From assembly GCA_004802705.1 (NCBI GenBank), contig SGPL01000806.1, positions 1 to 11,425 on the forward strand: a stretch of 11,425 nt of DNA, given 5' to 3'. Positions 1 through 7,301 of this stretch are shown in pieces (the stretch's first letter is position 1; each line of letters opens with the position of its first letter). Origin of the DNA: Bondarzewia mesenterica. Lineage: Eukaryota > Basidiomycota > Agaricomycetes > Russulales > Bondarzewiaceae. The position numbers and the translations under genes were made by a program. Below the pieces are notes generated by a model, which saw nothing but the letters and a program-made list of their open reading frames with translations, did not search any database and was not told the DNA's origin.

Positions 1-634
1 ACCGATACCAATGGTGTTCCGGCATTCATGTCTTCATTGAAAGGAAACTCCTCCGGAAGCTGCGGCGTCGTTTCCATAACCAAGCTATCAATCCCTAATG
101 GATATCCCGGCAGTGATACGCCTAAAGGACCAGACGTCCCGTGTGCAGATATATCAATCTGCCCTATGATGTCATAACAATCCGCTGGTAGAACAACGCG
201 TTCATGCTATTGAGAAACACGCCTTAGCTAGAACAAGTTAAGTGCGTGGAATTATTCTCACGATACTTACCTTCTTGATATACGGCTGAAGGGCATCCCA
301 GCTCCAACCGTGATCGCCAGTCGCTCGGGCATACCGGTCAAAATCGTCGGCAGATCCTCGAGAATAAATCATGTAGTCCATACGTCCAATCAAGTCAGAA
401 GTGCATTTTTTAGATCATTGACGACATCCGATTCTCTGATACTCCAGTAAGCTTGCCACGCGGGTGGTTGGTTGTACGATCCTTCAATCCAGTTTGCTTC
501 GTAGTCATGTAGTTCCAGTTGTGCATCATATTTGGGGAAAGTCTGACGTCGAAGAACGGAACGGCGAAATCCGCAGAGCTGTAATGACTCGCTGTAAGCC
601 GCATTCAAATTATCAGCACAAATCTCCGNCTNAC
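1..634 (-). pseudogene. GMC-family oxidoreductase (aryl-alcohol-oxidase-like), partial and disrupted
   Basis: Members of this family are FAD-dependent oxidases or dehydrogenases of alcohols and sugars, usually secreted in wood- and litter-decay fungi. On the minus strand, one frame at 578-410 reads WNYMTTKQTGLKDR followed by HPRGKLTG, the start of GMC signature 1. A second frame at about 388-271 reads YMIYSRGSADDFDRYA and GWSWDALQPYIKK, and an exon at 206-1 reads LPADCYDIIGQ, SLPGYP and LPEEFPFN. All are typical of aryl-alcohol oxidases. A clean 64-nt intron (207-270, GTAAGT to TAG) joins the last two exons in phase 0. A likely 56-nt intron covers 579-634, with a donor readable as GTNAGN. Between 449 and about 388 the Gly-Gly-Ser-Ser part of signature 1 is replaced by an out-of-frame stretch with stops and no usable acceptor AG. 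The N-terminal FAD-binding part is absent, because a different gene lies beyond 635. The C-terminal part lies off the left edge. Family assignment is confident; whether the damage is real or a sequence error is not. Confidence 0.75.
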
Positions 635-635
635 N
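629..635. other. Ambiguous bases at an apparent join
   Basis: Positions 629, 632 and 635 are N, the only ambiguous bases in the window. They lie exactly where GMC oxidoreductase sequence on the minus strand stops and RanBPM-type sequence on the plus strand starts. Both genes are missing their 5' parts at this point. I infer an assembly join supported by a short, disagreeing overlap. A genuine rearrangement with poor base quality is the alternative. Confidence 0.7.
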
Positions 636-1137
636 TGTCCGCCTCATCCAACGGGCTTGCCCCCCCTCCCGAGCACAAAAGCGCCACTGAAGCCGCCCTG
701 CGTGCGGCAATCACATATGGCCAGGCCTTGCGCGCAGACTATCGGAAGGACACGAGGAAGGAGGTCCAGGCGCACCTCGATAAGACGTTCGGCGTTGTTG
801 CGTATCATTTTCCGTTAGAGGTCGGCGGCGCGGTGAGTGCATGGGCAGGCCAGGAGGCGAGGGACGCCTTGGCGGCGGAGGTTAACCAGGCGATCCTCGG
901 TACGTTCATTTTCTATCTCTCTTTTCTTCTATCTCCGGATTTGATTTTTTCTTTTCTTTCGGTCCTTTGTATCTTGGTTCTGACTCTGATTTGTCTGCAG
1001 AGTCGCAAGGATGGCCCTCACGCTCCGCATTGGAGCGCGTCTACCGCCAGACGGCAGCGAGCCTCGTCCAACTCGGGTTCCTGGGCGTCGGCGCAGCGGT
1101 GTTCGCGGACATCCAGCGCGAGTTGCTGGACGGCTGA
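635..1137 (+). CDS. RanBPM/Gid1-type protein, C-terminal CRA region (5' part missing)
   Basis: RanBPM-type proteins (SPRY-LisH-CTLH-CRA) are scaffolds of the GID/CTLH E3 ubiquitin ligase. Only the end is present. A low-complexity linker (SASSNGLAPPP) leads into ALRAAITYGQALRADYRKDT, then TFGVVAYHFPLE, EARDALAAEVNQAIL and, after an intron, a helix ending LVQLGFLGVGAAVFAD. This is the C-terminal half of the CTLH/CRA module. Exon 1 runs to 899, the intron is 900-1000 (101 nt, GTACGT to CTGCAG, phase 1), and exon 2 runs 1001-1137 with a TGA stop. About 133 codons are visible, whereas full-length relatives have several hundred, with SPRY and LisH domains upstream. If N at 635 is A, NTG would be an in-frame ATG. 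I do not take it as the true start, because half of the CTLH/CRA module would be missing. The 3' end faces the 3' end of the coiled-coil gene at 1498. Confidence 0.8.
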
Positions 1138-1497
1138 AGTGACCGTCGGCTGTCGTTGACCTTCCTCCTCCCAGTTATGGAGGGTTCGCGAGATATGTTT
1201 GAGCCATCTCCTTCGTTTACTTGTTCTTTGCTTTTTGGTACTGTGTTTGGTCGCGTTGTACGAAGAAATATGTGATGGAGGCGGCCTCCGGTGTATTATT
1301 GACAGGTGTAATGTGATTTGACTTTCCCCAGCTCTCCCCAATCGACGGCTTTTGCCAATGCTCTGTACAAATCAAAAATGCGCAAATCGAATTCAAAAAT
1401 GCCGTGCATCAAATAGTACTCAAGAGTCAAAAAGCGCTCAATTCGGGTGTCGCCCCTTACCCTTACCAAGCCCCCCACCGCCTATCACTACAAGCAA
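1138..1497. other. Convergent intergenic region, no gene seen
   Basis: This stretch lies between the stop of the RanBPM-type gene (plus) and the stop of the coiled-coil/AT-hook gene (minus). It should hold both 3' untranslated regions. Small frames on both strands lack any family signature or plausible splicing. No strong AATAAA signal stands out. Confidence 0.6.
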
Positions 1498-2504
1498 TCA
1501 GTCTGTTGTCCTGTCTAAATGCGAAGATGACAAGGGGTATAGGTACTTACTAGCAGGGGCTCCCATCATTCTTGGCAATGGTTCAGATGCATTGTGGGCA
1601 AGTGGGGTGGAATCAGCACGCGTAGCTGGCGCCTCGTTGAGCAAACGCGGCCTCTTCAAGGGCCTCCCAACGCGCCGTCTGGGTTCAGTGTGGCGGTCAA
1701 TATAAAATATGCCGCCGTTGTCTGTTCACAGGATCAAGATCAGAACTCAAAGGAATAAAAATATAACAGTGAACATACCTGGAACGTAGCGAATTGTGTG
1801 GGGGGTCAATTCGTTGTCAGATCCAGATTCCTCTCCACTGGAATCTGAATGGTCTGTAATCTCTGAGTCCGAGTTTTCTTCCAACTCAGAACTACATGCA
1901 GTTGACAGGGTCGTAGAGTCAGGAACCTGAACTGTGACTTCTGATGAGTCCATGATGGTTGCAGGTGGTGGAACGAGGGTAGCTGTATTCAAGTTGACTT
2001 CCTGGTTGCTACATTCCGCCGGTAGACTGGGCGGTGGAGTCTGCATACCGTCTGACACGGTCTGAACGGGAGAACCTAGGAAAGGGCAAAAGGCGATAGA
2101 AAAAGGGAGTAGGAAAAATAAAACCTACCAGCAGGTTCAAAGATGGATGCATGATCTGTGCTCGCCTGTTGAAGCAGCAGATCAGCATGCATAGCATGCT
2201 CCGTCACCTCCATGTTTTGCTCCCGCAGAAGTGCGATTTCGGCATGCAGCCATTGATTTTCCACCTGCGAGGCATCATATTGCGCCCGCAGTGACATGCA
2301 CTCATCACGCATCTGCTCCATCTTAAATTCCGAGTCGCGAACTTTCTGCAAAACAGCGGCATCGCGCTTTGCATAGTGCTACTCACCAAAATTCTTCTGG
2401 AATCTCTGCAAAAAAATTGGAAAAGATGATTTACATACCTCGTTGAATAAGGCATGTATGTTGTGTCCGATTGGTTTGAAATCGTACTGACTTGAGGAGT
2501 TCAT
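1498..2504 (-). CDS. Unrecognised coiled-coil, acidic, AT-hook protein
   Basis: I do not recognise the family. The proposed exons are 2504-2439, 2378-2129, 2075-1779 and 1721-1498, separated by GT-AG introns of 60, 53 and 57 nt. The phases agree throughout and give 278 residues. Residues 23-95 are rich in charged and Leu residues (KVRDSEFKMEQM, WLHAEIALLREQN) and probably form a coiled coil. Residues 106-150 are Pro/Thr-rich. Residues 165-195 are strongly acidic and Ser-rich (SELEENSDSEITDHSDSSG), like a PEST or activation segment. Near residue 220, RRRVGRPLKRPR matches an AT-hook, a minor-groove DNA-binding motif built on a GRP core. The order suggests a dimeric chromatin or transcription protein, but this is inference. 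Some splice choices are ambiguous: a 36-nt in-frame GT-AG segment lies at 1515-1550, and an earlier acceptor in intron 1 would bring in a stop. The start is the first ATG of the frame. It lies 438 nt downstream of RPC19 on the same strand and has its own upstream palindromes. Confidence 0.65.
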
Positions 2505-2553
2505 TTGCTGAGATGTCCGTGGAACTGCGTTCAGTGTCGAATGAAAAGCGGCA

Positions 2554-2572
2554 AAAGGTCAACTTGACCTTT
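2554..2572. promoter_or_regulatory. 19-bp perfect inverted repeat upstream of the coiled-coil gene
   Basis: AAAGGTCAA and TTGACCTTT flank a single C at 2563, giving 9-bp arms without mismatch. It lies 50-68 nt upstream of the ATG at 2504. A perfect palindrome of this size with a one-base centre in a proximal promoter suggests a binding site for a dimeric regulator. The factor is unknown. Confidence 0.45.
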
Positions 2573-2582
2573 ACATAACTTA

Positions 2583-2599
2583 GCCGGATTTCTTCCGGC
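2583..2599. promoter_or_regulatory. CGG-N7-CCG palindrome, possible Zn(II)2Cys6 site
   Basis: GCCGGA (2583-2588) and TCCGGC (2594-2599) form an inverted repeat with a 5-nt spacer. Read as CGG (2585-2587), seven bases, CCG (2595-2597), it has the layout used by fungal Zn(II)2Cys6 binuclear-cluster factors. It sits 79-95 nt upstream of the ATG at 2504. The factor and function are not known. Confidence 0.3.
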
Positions 2600-2942
2600 C
2601 CCGTGCGCATGCCTTGGACGGTTCTATCAATATTCAGTGAATGTTTTTCAATGCTCGTACCAGCTACTCGCTTTGACGTTTTGATGCGGAATCACCTCTT
2701 CAAGTGCGCGGCTCTTGAGCACATAGCGAAGGAGGCAAAGGAGTTGAATAAATTATTTATGTAATACAAAAGAAAACAGTTTTGATCGAGTCCTGCGCCG
2801 TGCGGACTTCTATGCATGCAGCTATGTATGAGATAGTCGTGAGCGGGGAAAAAAAATCATGGAAAAATGAGAATATAAAAGTTGAAAACGAACTGGGACT
2901 GACCCAAGAGGATAATGTTTAACGCCTACTTGATACCCGAGG

Positions 2943-3655
2943 TTAGCTCTTCTCATGAAAGGTCTCATACTGATCGGTCCGCAAACTGGCAATATACGCC
3001 TCTTCGATACTCTCGAATAGCGTGTCCAGATCGTTCAGAGCATTTTGGAGGGCCGTTAATGACGACAGATTGTCTGCAGTGGGAATTGTGCCATATAAGA
3101 ATAGAGTCGGAATCAACGAGTTCAAAGACAAAGCAAAGCATGGAAAATACACAATACGTACCGTACATCTGTATCCGCAACTGAATCAGGTTCTCGGAGG
3201 GGTGAGGCGCGCTGAGGGAAGACGTTAAATGAGCCTGATTCTTCGATGACAATGAAAAGAAGGATGCGTATGTACTGCATTTCGACAACAGTCTATTATT
3301 GTACAAGAGCAGGGCAATGTCGCAGCCCTTCTAGGACGATAACGACAATGCATAAAACGCCGAACGTACCTATACCCGCAAAACTCGACCATGGGACTTG
3401 TATCCTCAAGTCAGTTCCAATCCAACAGGACAATGATGCGCTTGACTCACTTTTTCATGAGCATCCACCTCAATGCGTTTCCGAGTGTGTGCGTCTCGTT
3501 AAAGATCTGGTACGTAGCGGCAGATAGGTCCGGTTCTGCGCCCTTCATCTGCGGTTGTTCAGGAGACAAAATGAAAGGCCACTTTGTCAGTCAATGCTTC
3601 TGAAGTCAGAACGCCAAGAGCTTACAACACGGATTTTTGGTTGTGTCTCCGTCAT
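2943..3655 (-). CDS. RPC19: DNA-directed RNA polymerases I and III subunit AC19
   Basis: AC19 pairs with AC40 to form the alpha-like assembly platform shared by RNA polymerases I and III in the nucleus, so it serves rRNA, 5S and tRNA synthesis. The spliced product has 111 residues. It carries NETHTLGNALR (residues 27-37), the alpha-like motif of the family, then NPMVEFCGYSAPHPSEN (43-59) and LRIQMYD, followed by a C-terminal helix (LTALQNALNDLDTLF). Exons are 3655-3626, 3548-3451, 3396-3370, 3211-3162 and 3073-2943. Introns are 77, 54, 158 and 88 nt, all GT-AG, and the total of 336 nt is divisible by three. Exon 3 is only 27 nt. The ATG at 3655 opens a 10-codon first exon; the ATG at 3548 is also the first codon of exon 2, so initiation there cannot be excluded. 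The length is slightly below that of yeast and human homologues, which have longer N-terminal tails. It is divergent from the gene at 4362. Confidence 0.93.
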
Positions 3656-4361
3656 TATTGTTGGACTGCTTTGGTTTACCTGTTGGTGATTCCTGGATTT
3701 GTCACAACAAAAAGGATAGATAGTCGTAAACACGAGCAAACACGAAGGTTTCGGCGGCGAGTTTGAAAAATCTGTTCGACCTCTATCTAGTCCACTATTG
3801 CAGCCTGGCTTAGCCTACGTTTGAATTTGCACGCTCTGAGTCGATGAAACTATTACTTTGTTACTGGTGAGGAGGCCCTAGGACATTCGTCGTACTAAGC
3901 CCCCGGTCGACTTTCGAGGTCTGCGCGGATTCGGGCTATTGAACAATGCTGAGTGCTTCTTTTGTCCGTGGCGCGTGATCACACACCTGCGTACACAAGC
4001 ACAATGATGTCGCCTGAGTTGCAGGCACCTTGGAACAAAGACTATAGTGCTTGCCATCACAACAAATCTTCCGTCATGCCCTTCCGCGAAGGTAGATGGG
4101 CTTCTATAAAGCTCCTCATCTCTTGTCGGACATACTTCAGCCCCACATTCTAACTCGGACTCGGACAATTTCCCTCGATACCCTTCCTCTTCGAATTTTC
4201 TTGTACCTCTCGTGAAGGCAGGCCCTCGGTAACATAGGCGCACACCCACTTCTGCTCTCACATCTGTATCAATCATCGTTAACCATATACTGGCAATCTA
4301 CCTTCGCCCTCAACTTCGCCATCTCACATCCCCCCGTTTTGGTTCTTCCTTGTATCAATAA
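3656..4361. other. Divergent promoter region between RPC19 and the gene at 4362
   Basis: No coding frame with support was found. The right half, from about 4111, is pyrimidine-rich on the plus strand, as is common in fungal 5' leaders, and a TATA box lies at 4105. The open frame on the minus strand at 3878-4276 has no recognisable composition or motif and overlaps that promoter, so I treat it as chance. Confidence 0.6.
4105..4110 (+). promoter_or_regulatory. TATA box of the gene at 4362
   Basis: TATAAA is followed by a C/T-rich tract and an ACATACTTC segment about 30 nt downstream that could hold the start site. The implied 5' leader is about 220 nt. This is a match by sequence and position only. 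Confidence 0.5.
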
Positions 4362-5005
4362 ATGGCTTGCAACTTCACCTCCGAGCGCCCCACCCTCCCA
4401 CCTCTTCATTCGCTCGACCTGCCCATGCCCGGTAGCAGCATGAATCTGTTGCTGCCTTCTATTCACGAATTACATGAACCATGCGGCATCACTGTATGTG
4501 TGTTCCTCACTTCCGTCGTCGAAAGCTTTCATTCAATTTTTCTTAGGCCAATTCATGTCTCGCCGCCCCTTATCCCGTACGCAACCGTCGGGTATCCATA
4601 TCGTCCAGTATCTCCTCTCGCACTTCGTCCGTTTCCCCACCACCATCTCTTATCACTACACGCACGACGTCATCACCTTCTCCACCACCACCTTCCATAT
4701 CTCGTCCCAAAGTCCGCTTCGTCCGTGTCGATTCTTGGGAGAATGCGGACGCTGCGCTACTTTACCCGCCTCCCGAAGCACCTCACGTCCCCAAACGACA
4801 GGATATCATGTCTGGCGCGAGCTCGCAGGGTCGCCCGAGTGGTCCCCTTCTTCTTGTCGGGCGTGCAATGGAGCACCTGCGTGGCCCCGATCGGTGCATC
4901 GCGAAGGGCGCGCGGGTACATCCGTACCGTCTCGTGCGGACTGATGCCCTCTCACGCAGGTCGTCAACCTGTTCAATGGCCTCTTCAGCATCATTCTCAA
5001 CCTAA
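4362..5005 (+). CDS. Ser/Pro-rich protein of unknown function
   Basis: Two exons, 4362-4493 and 4547-5005, are joined across a 53-nt intron (GTATGT to CTTAG, phase 0) and give 196 residues ending at TAA. The N-terminus has short hydrophobic and Pro-containing motifs (TLPPLHSLDLPMP, LLLPSIHELHEP), of a type seen in fungal transcriptional regulators as docking motifs. Residues 55-105 are low-complexity Ser/Pro/Thr with Arg. Next come KVRFVRVDSWENADAALLY and a compact segment, GPLLLVGRAMEHLRGPDR followed by GARVHPYRLVR, which looks conserved rather than disordered. The tail is Ser-rich (SRRSSTCSMASSASFST). I see no membrane segment, signal peptide or catalytic motif. The composition resembles a phosphorylated nuclear regulator, but no function can be assigned. 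The continuous frame across 153 codons of exon 2 and the clean intron support a real gene. Confidence 0.72.
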
Positions 5006-5430
5006 ATTGCCTTGTCAACTGTCGCTTGCTTGTGGACGTTCTGGCATGAATAGTAGACGGAGAATCACTGGATAATCACGAACAAGTATCATACCAACAT
5101 CACTCTGTATCGTTTTTGGCATTTTGCTTTCTTTGCAGCTGTAACGGTTTGATTTACGACTTATGTATTATTACCACGCCTAATTGGTGTACCAAAAATA
5201 TTTGTCTTTTTCGGTCGTTTTTGTTGTGATATCATATCAAATAGATAGTCAGACTGTCCAGCGAAGTCTCAGAGAACCGCGGGGGCGTATGTACAATTAT
5301 CGTCGCCGGAGCATCCCTGCCACGAGTAGGGGAACTCAGAGTTAGCGCTTTTACCGCCGATATCAAGACGACTTCAATACGTAAGCATTGATATTAAGCG
5401 CTCCGAGGCAATTGCAACAGGCCTGTCGGA

Positions 5431-5460
5431 CTTGAGCTGACTTGAGCCCACTTGAGCCTT
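5431..5460 (+). repeat. Three-copy 10-bp tandem repeat
   Basis: Three units of exactly 10 bp begin CTTGAGC: CTTGAGCTGA, CTTGAGCCCA and CTTGAGCCTT. A degraded fourth unit (GCTTGACCCT) follows. The 10-mer GTCGGACTTG occurs on each side, at 5425-5434 and 5477-5486. It lies about 530 nt upstream of the FPP synthase start. Confidence 0.6.
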
Positions 5461-5908
5461 GCTTGACCCTGACTAGTCGGACTTGTTTGCATCAATAAAG
5501 CAGAACGATTGTCTTCTGCTTTGTTCATAAGGTCTGCCTGTGGGAGATAATCTTGCACCATTGACTCGAGACCTACTTATCTAGTTTCATGACGGCACTC
5601 AAATTTGTTTGCTTTTGCTTCGAACTCGGAGCCAAGCCCGTCCCTCAGCAGAACAAACTGCCCGGGTCGGAGGGACGCTTCCCGAAACCAGTACGTCTTG
5701 TAGCCAAATGTGGAGCACAAGGCAGCAATGGTTATCTCTTTTGAAGACCTGAAACTTGGCAGAAGCTTGACCGTGAAATTTTACAAATCGTGCCACAGAT
5801 GATTTGCATGTTGGTCATAATCCTACAATTATTCATTGACTAAGTATAGAGCAGGCCATTTGTTTTGTTATCATGAGTAAGTGGTACGACTTCCACTCCT
5901 CGCGACAT

Positions 5909-5914
5909 TATATA
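5909..5914 (+). promoter_or_regulatory. TATA box of FPP synthase
   Basis: TATATA lies 85 nt upstream of the ATG at 5994. A start site about 30 nt downstream would give a leader of roughly 50 nt. This supports 5994 as the initiator over the ATG at 5873, which lies upstream of the TATA box. Confidence 0.5.
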
Positions 5915-5993
5915 GGTCCGTGACGATTCTTTCCACTACTGTTCTCCTGAAGGTAACTTCGTACAGCATCGTCATTGAGCTTCAGAATTTGCC

Positions 5994-7301
5994 ATGGAGG
6001 CCGATCGTAGACGTTTTTGAAAACACATTTGACGTCGTTCGAGGAGAGCTTCTCAATCATATTTCTACCCATGGCATGCCTCCAGATGCCATAGACAGAT
6101 ACATCCGCGTGAGTTGGAACTGTGCCGTCGATCGTGCGTGTATTGCCTCTCATACTTGTATAGATAATCGACTACAATGTCCCCGGCGGGAAGCTGAACC
6201 GTGGTCTTAGCGTGCCTAATACTGTACAGGTCATCAAGGGTCGCGCTTTGACAGACACCGAGTTCACAAAAGCCTCTGTACTTGGGTGGGCCATCGAGTT
6301 TGTATGTTGTGTTCGTTATCAAACATGGTTTATAGCTGATCTTTCTTCTATTGTCTAGTTACAGGCAGTCTTTCTTGTTACGGACGATATGATGGACCGC
6401 TCTCTCACTCGCCGCGGGCAGCCATGTTGGTATCGCAAGGACGATGTCGGAACTTTGGCTGTCAACGATGCCATGCTTCTGGAAAGCGCCATCTACCAAA
6501 TGCTGCGTACCCACTTCAGGAGGACGCCCTACTATGCTGATTTACTTGACTTGTTTCATGATGTGAGCTTCTTATCCCTTCGGTCGTTTCTTAAGAGCAT
6601 ATGTTGATAGCAGTGCTCACACACTCGCAGACTGCCTATCAGACCGAGATGGGCCAGCTTGTCGATCTCATCACAGCTCCTCAAGACAAGGTAGACCTGA
6701 GCAAGTTTTCTCTTGAGCGGTATGCTGCCTATTCTCTTATTGTTTGTGCAGCAGGTCAATGACATTCAAACGCAGCCATAGCATCATTGTCACTTACAAG
6801 ACCGCTTATTACTCGTTTTATCTCCCTGTCGCTGCCGCCATGCTCATGTGTCAGATCCCCCGCAATTCTTCGCCACTTTCTAATCCATACCAAGCCGCCC
6901 GCAGCATCCTTCTCCCACTAGGCGAATATTTCCAAGTGCAGGACGACTTCCTCGACTTTGCGGGTACACCGGAGCAGTTGGGCAAGATTGGCACTGATAT
7001 TGTCGACAACAAGTGCTCCTGGTGTATCAACACCGCGCTGGCAATTTCCATTCCAGCGCAGCGTGCAGTTTTGGATGCAAATTATGGACGCAAGGACGTA
7101 GACTGTGAGCGGCGCGTCAAGGCTGTGTTCGAGGAGGTGGGTATTCGCGCCCGGTACGAGACGTACGAGGCGGATGCATATCGGCGCATTAGCGAAATGA
7201 TTGATCAGGTGCTTGAGGATGCTGGCGTCGAAGGAGAAGTTGTCTTGAAGCGAGATGTATTCCGGAAGTTTCTGGAGAAGATCTACAAGCGGCAAAAGTA
7301 A
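5994..7301 (+). CDS. ERG20: Farnesyl diphosphate synthase (one frameshift in exon 1)
   Basis: The enzyme condenses DMAPP and GPP with IPP to give farnesyl diphosphate, the precursor of ergosterol, sesquiterpenes, dolichol and prenyl groups. Exons are 5994-6108, 6164-6301, 6359-6562, 6631-6719 and 6776-7301, with GT-AG introns of 55, 57, 68 and 56 nt. Together they encode 356 residues if one T is removed from the T5 run at 6014-6018. Visible features are PGGKLNRG, the first Asp-rich motif DDMMD (residues 93-97) followed by [22 protein letters not shown] (189-200), the second Asp-rich motif DDFLD (238-242), [14 protein letters not shown] and the C-terminal KIYKRQK. The frame from MEADRRRF runs into TGA at 6018. 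The [12 protein letters not shown] segment that should follow lies one base out of phase. Position 88, five residues before DDMMD, is Val where eukaryotic FPP synthases usually have Phe. It could be a diverged paralogue. Its 3' end converges on the gene ending at 7590. Confidence 0.93.

Larger units (their letters stand above)
2505..2942. other. Intergenic region between two tandem minus-strand genes
   Basis: It should contain the 3' untranslated region of RPC19 at the right and the promoter of the coiled-coil gene at the left, where two palindromes lie. No coding frame with support was found. A TATAAAA-like string at 2874-2880 points to the plus strand, where no gene follows. Confidence 0.6.
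5006..5993. other. Intergenic region upstream of FPP synthase
   Basis: It contains the 3' flank of the gene at 4362, a short tandem repeat at 5431-5460 and, at the right end, the FPP synthase promoter. Open frames here (for example minus 5599-5796) lack motifs and splicing partners. No tRNA or other RNA gene was recognised. Confidence 0.6.

Noticed and set aside
464..1159. 231-codon plus-strand open frame
   Set aside because: It runs across the ambiguous bases, antisense to the GMC exons on its left, and reads through the 101-nt intron of the RanBPM-type gene. Only 638-899 of it is real coding sequence.
2874..2880. Plus-strand TATAAAA-like box
   Set aside because: No plus-strand gene follows; it lies just past the stop of the minus-strand RPC19.
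3878..4276. 132-codon minus-strand frame
   Set aside because: It overlaps the promoter and TATA box of the gene at 4362, shows no recognisable motif and has no splice partner.
5873..5914. ATG at 5873 as the FPP synthase start, with a first intron beginning GTAAGT or GTACGA
   Set aside because: It lies upstream of the TATATA box. A phase-matching acceptor exists only for weak donors, and the resulting N-terminus does not fit the family, unlike MEADRRRF at 5994.
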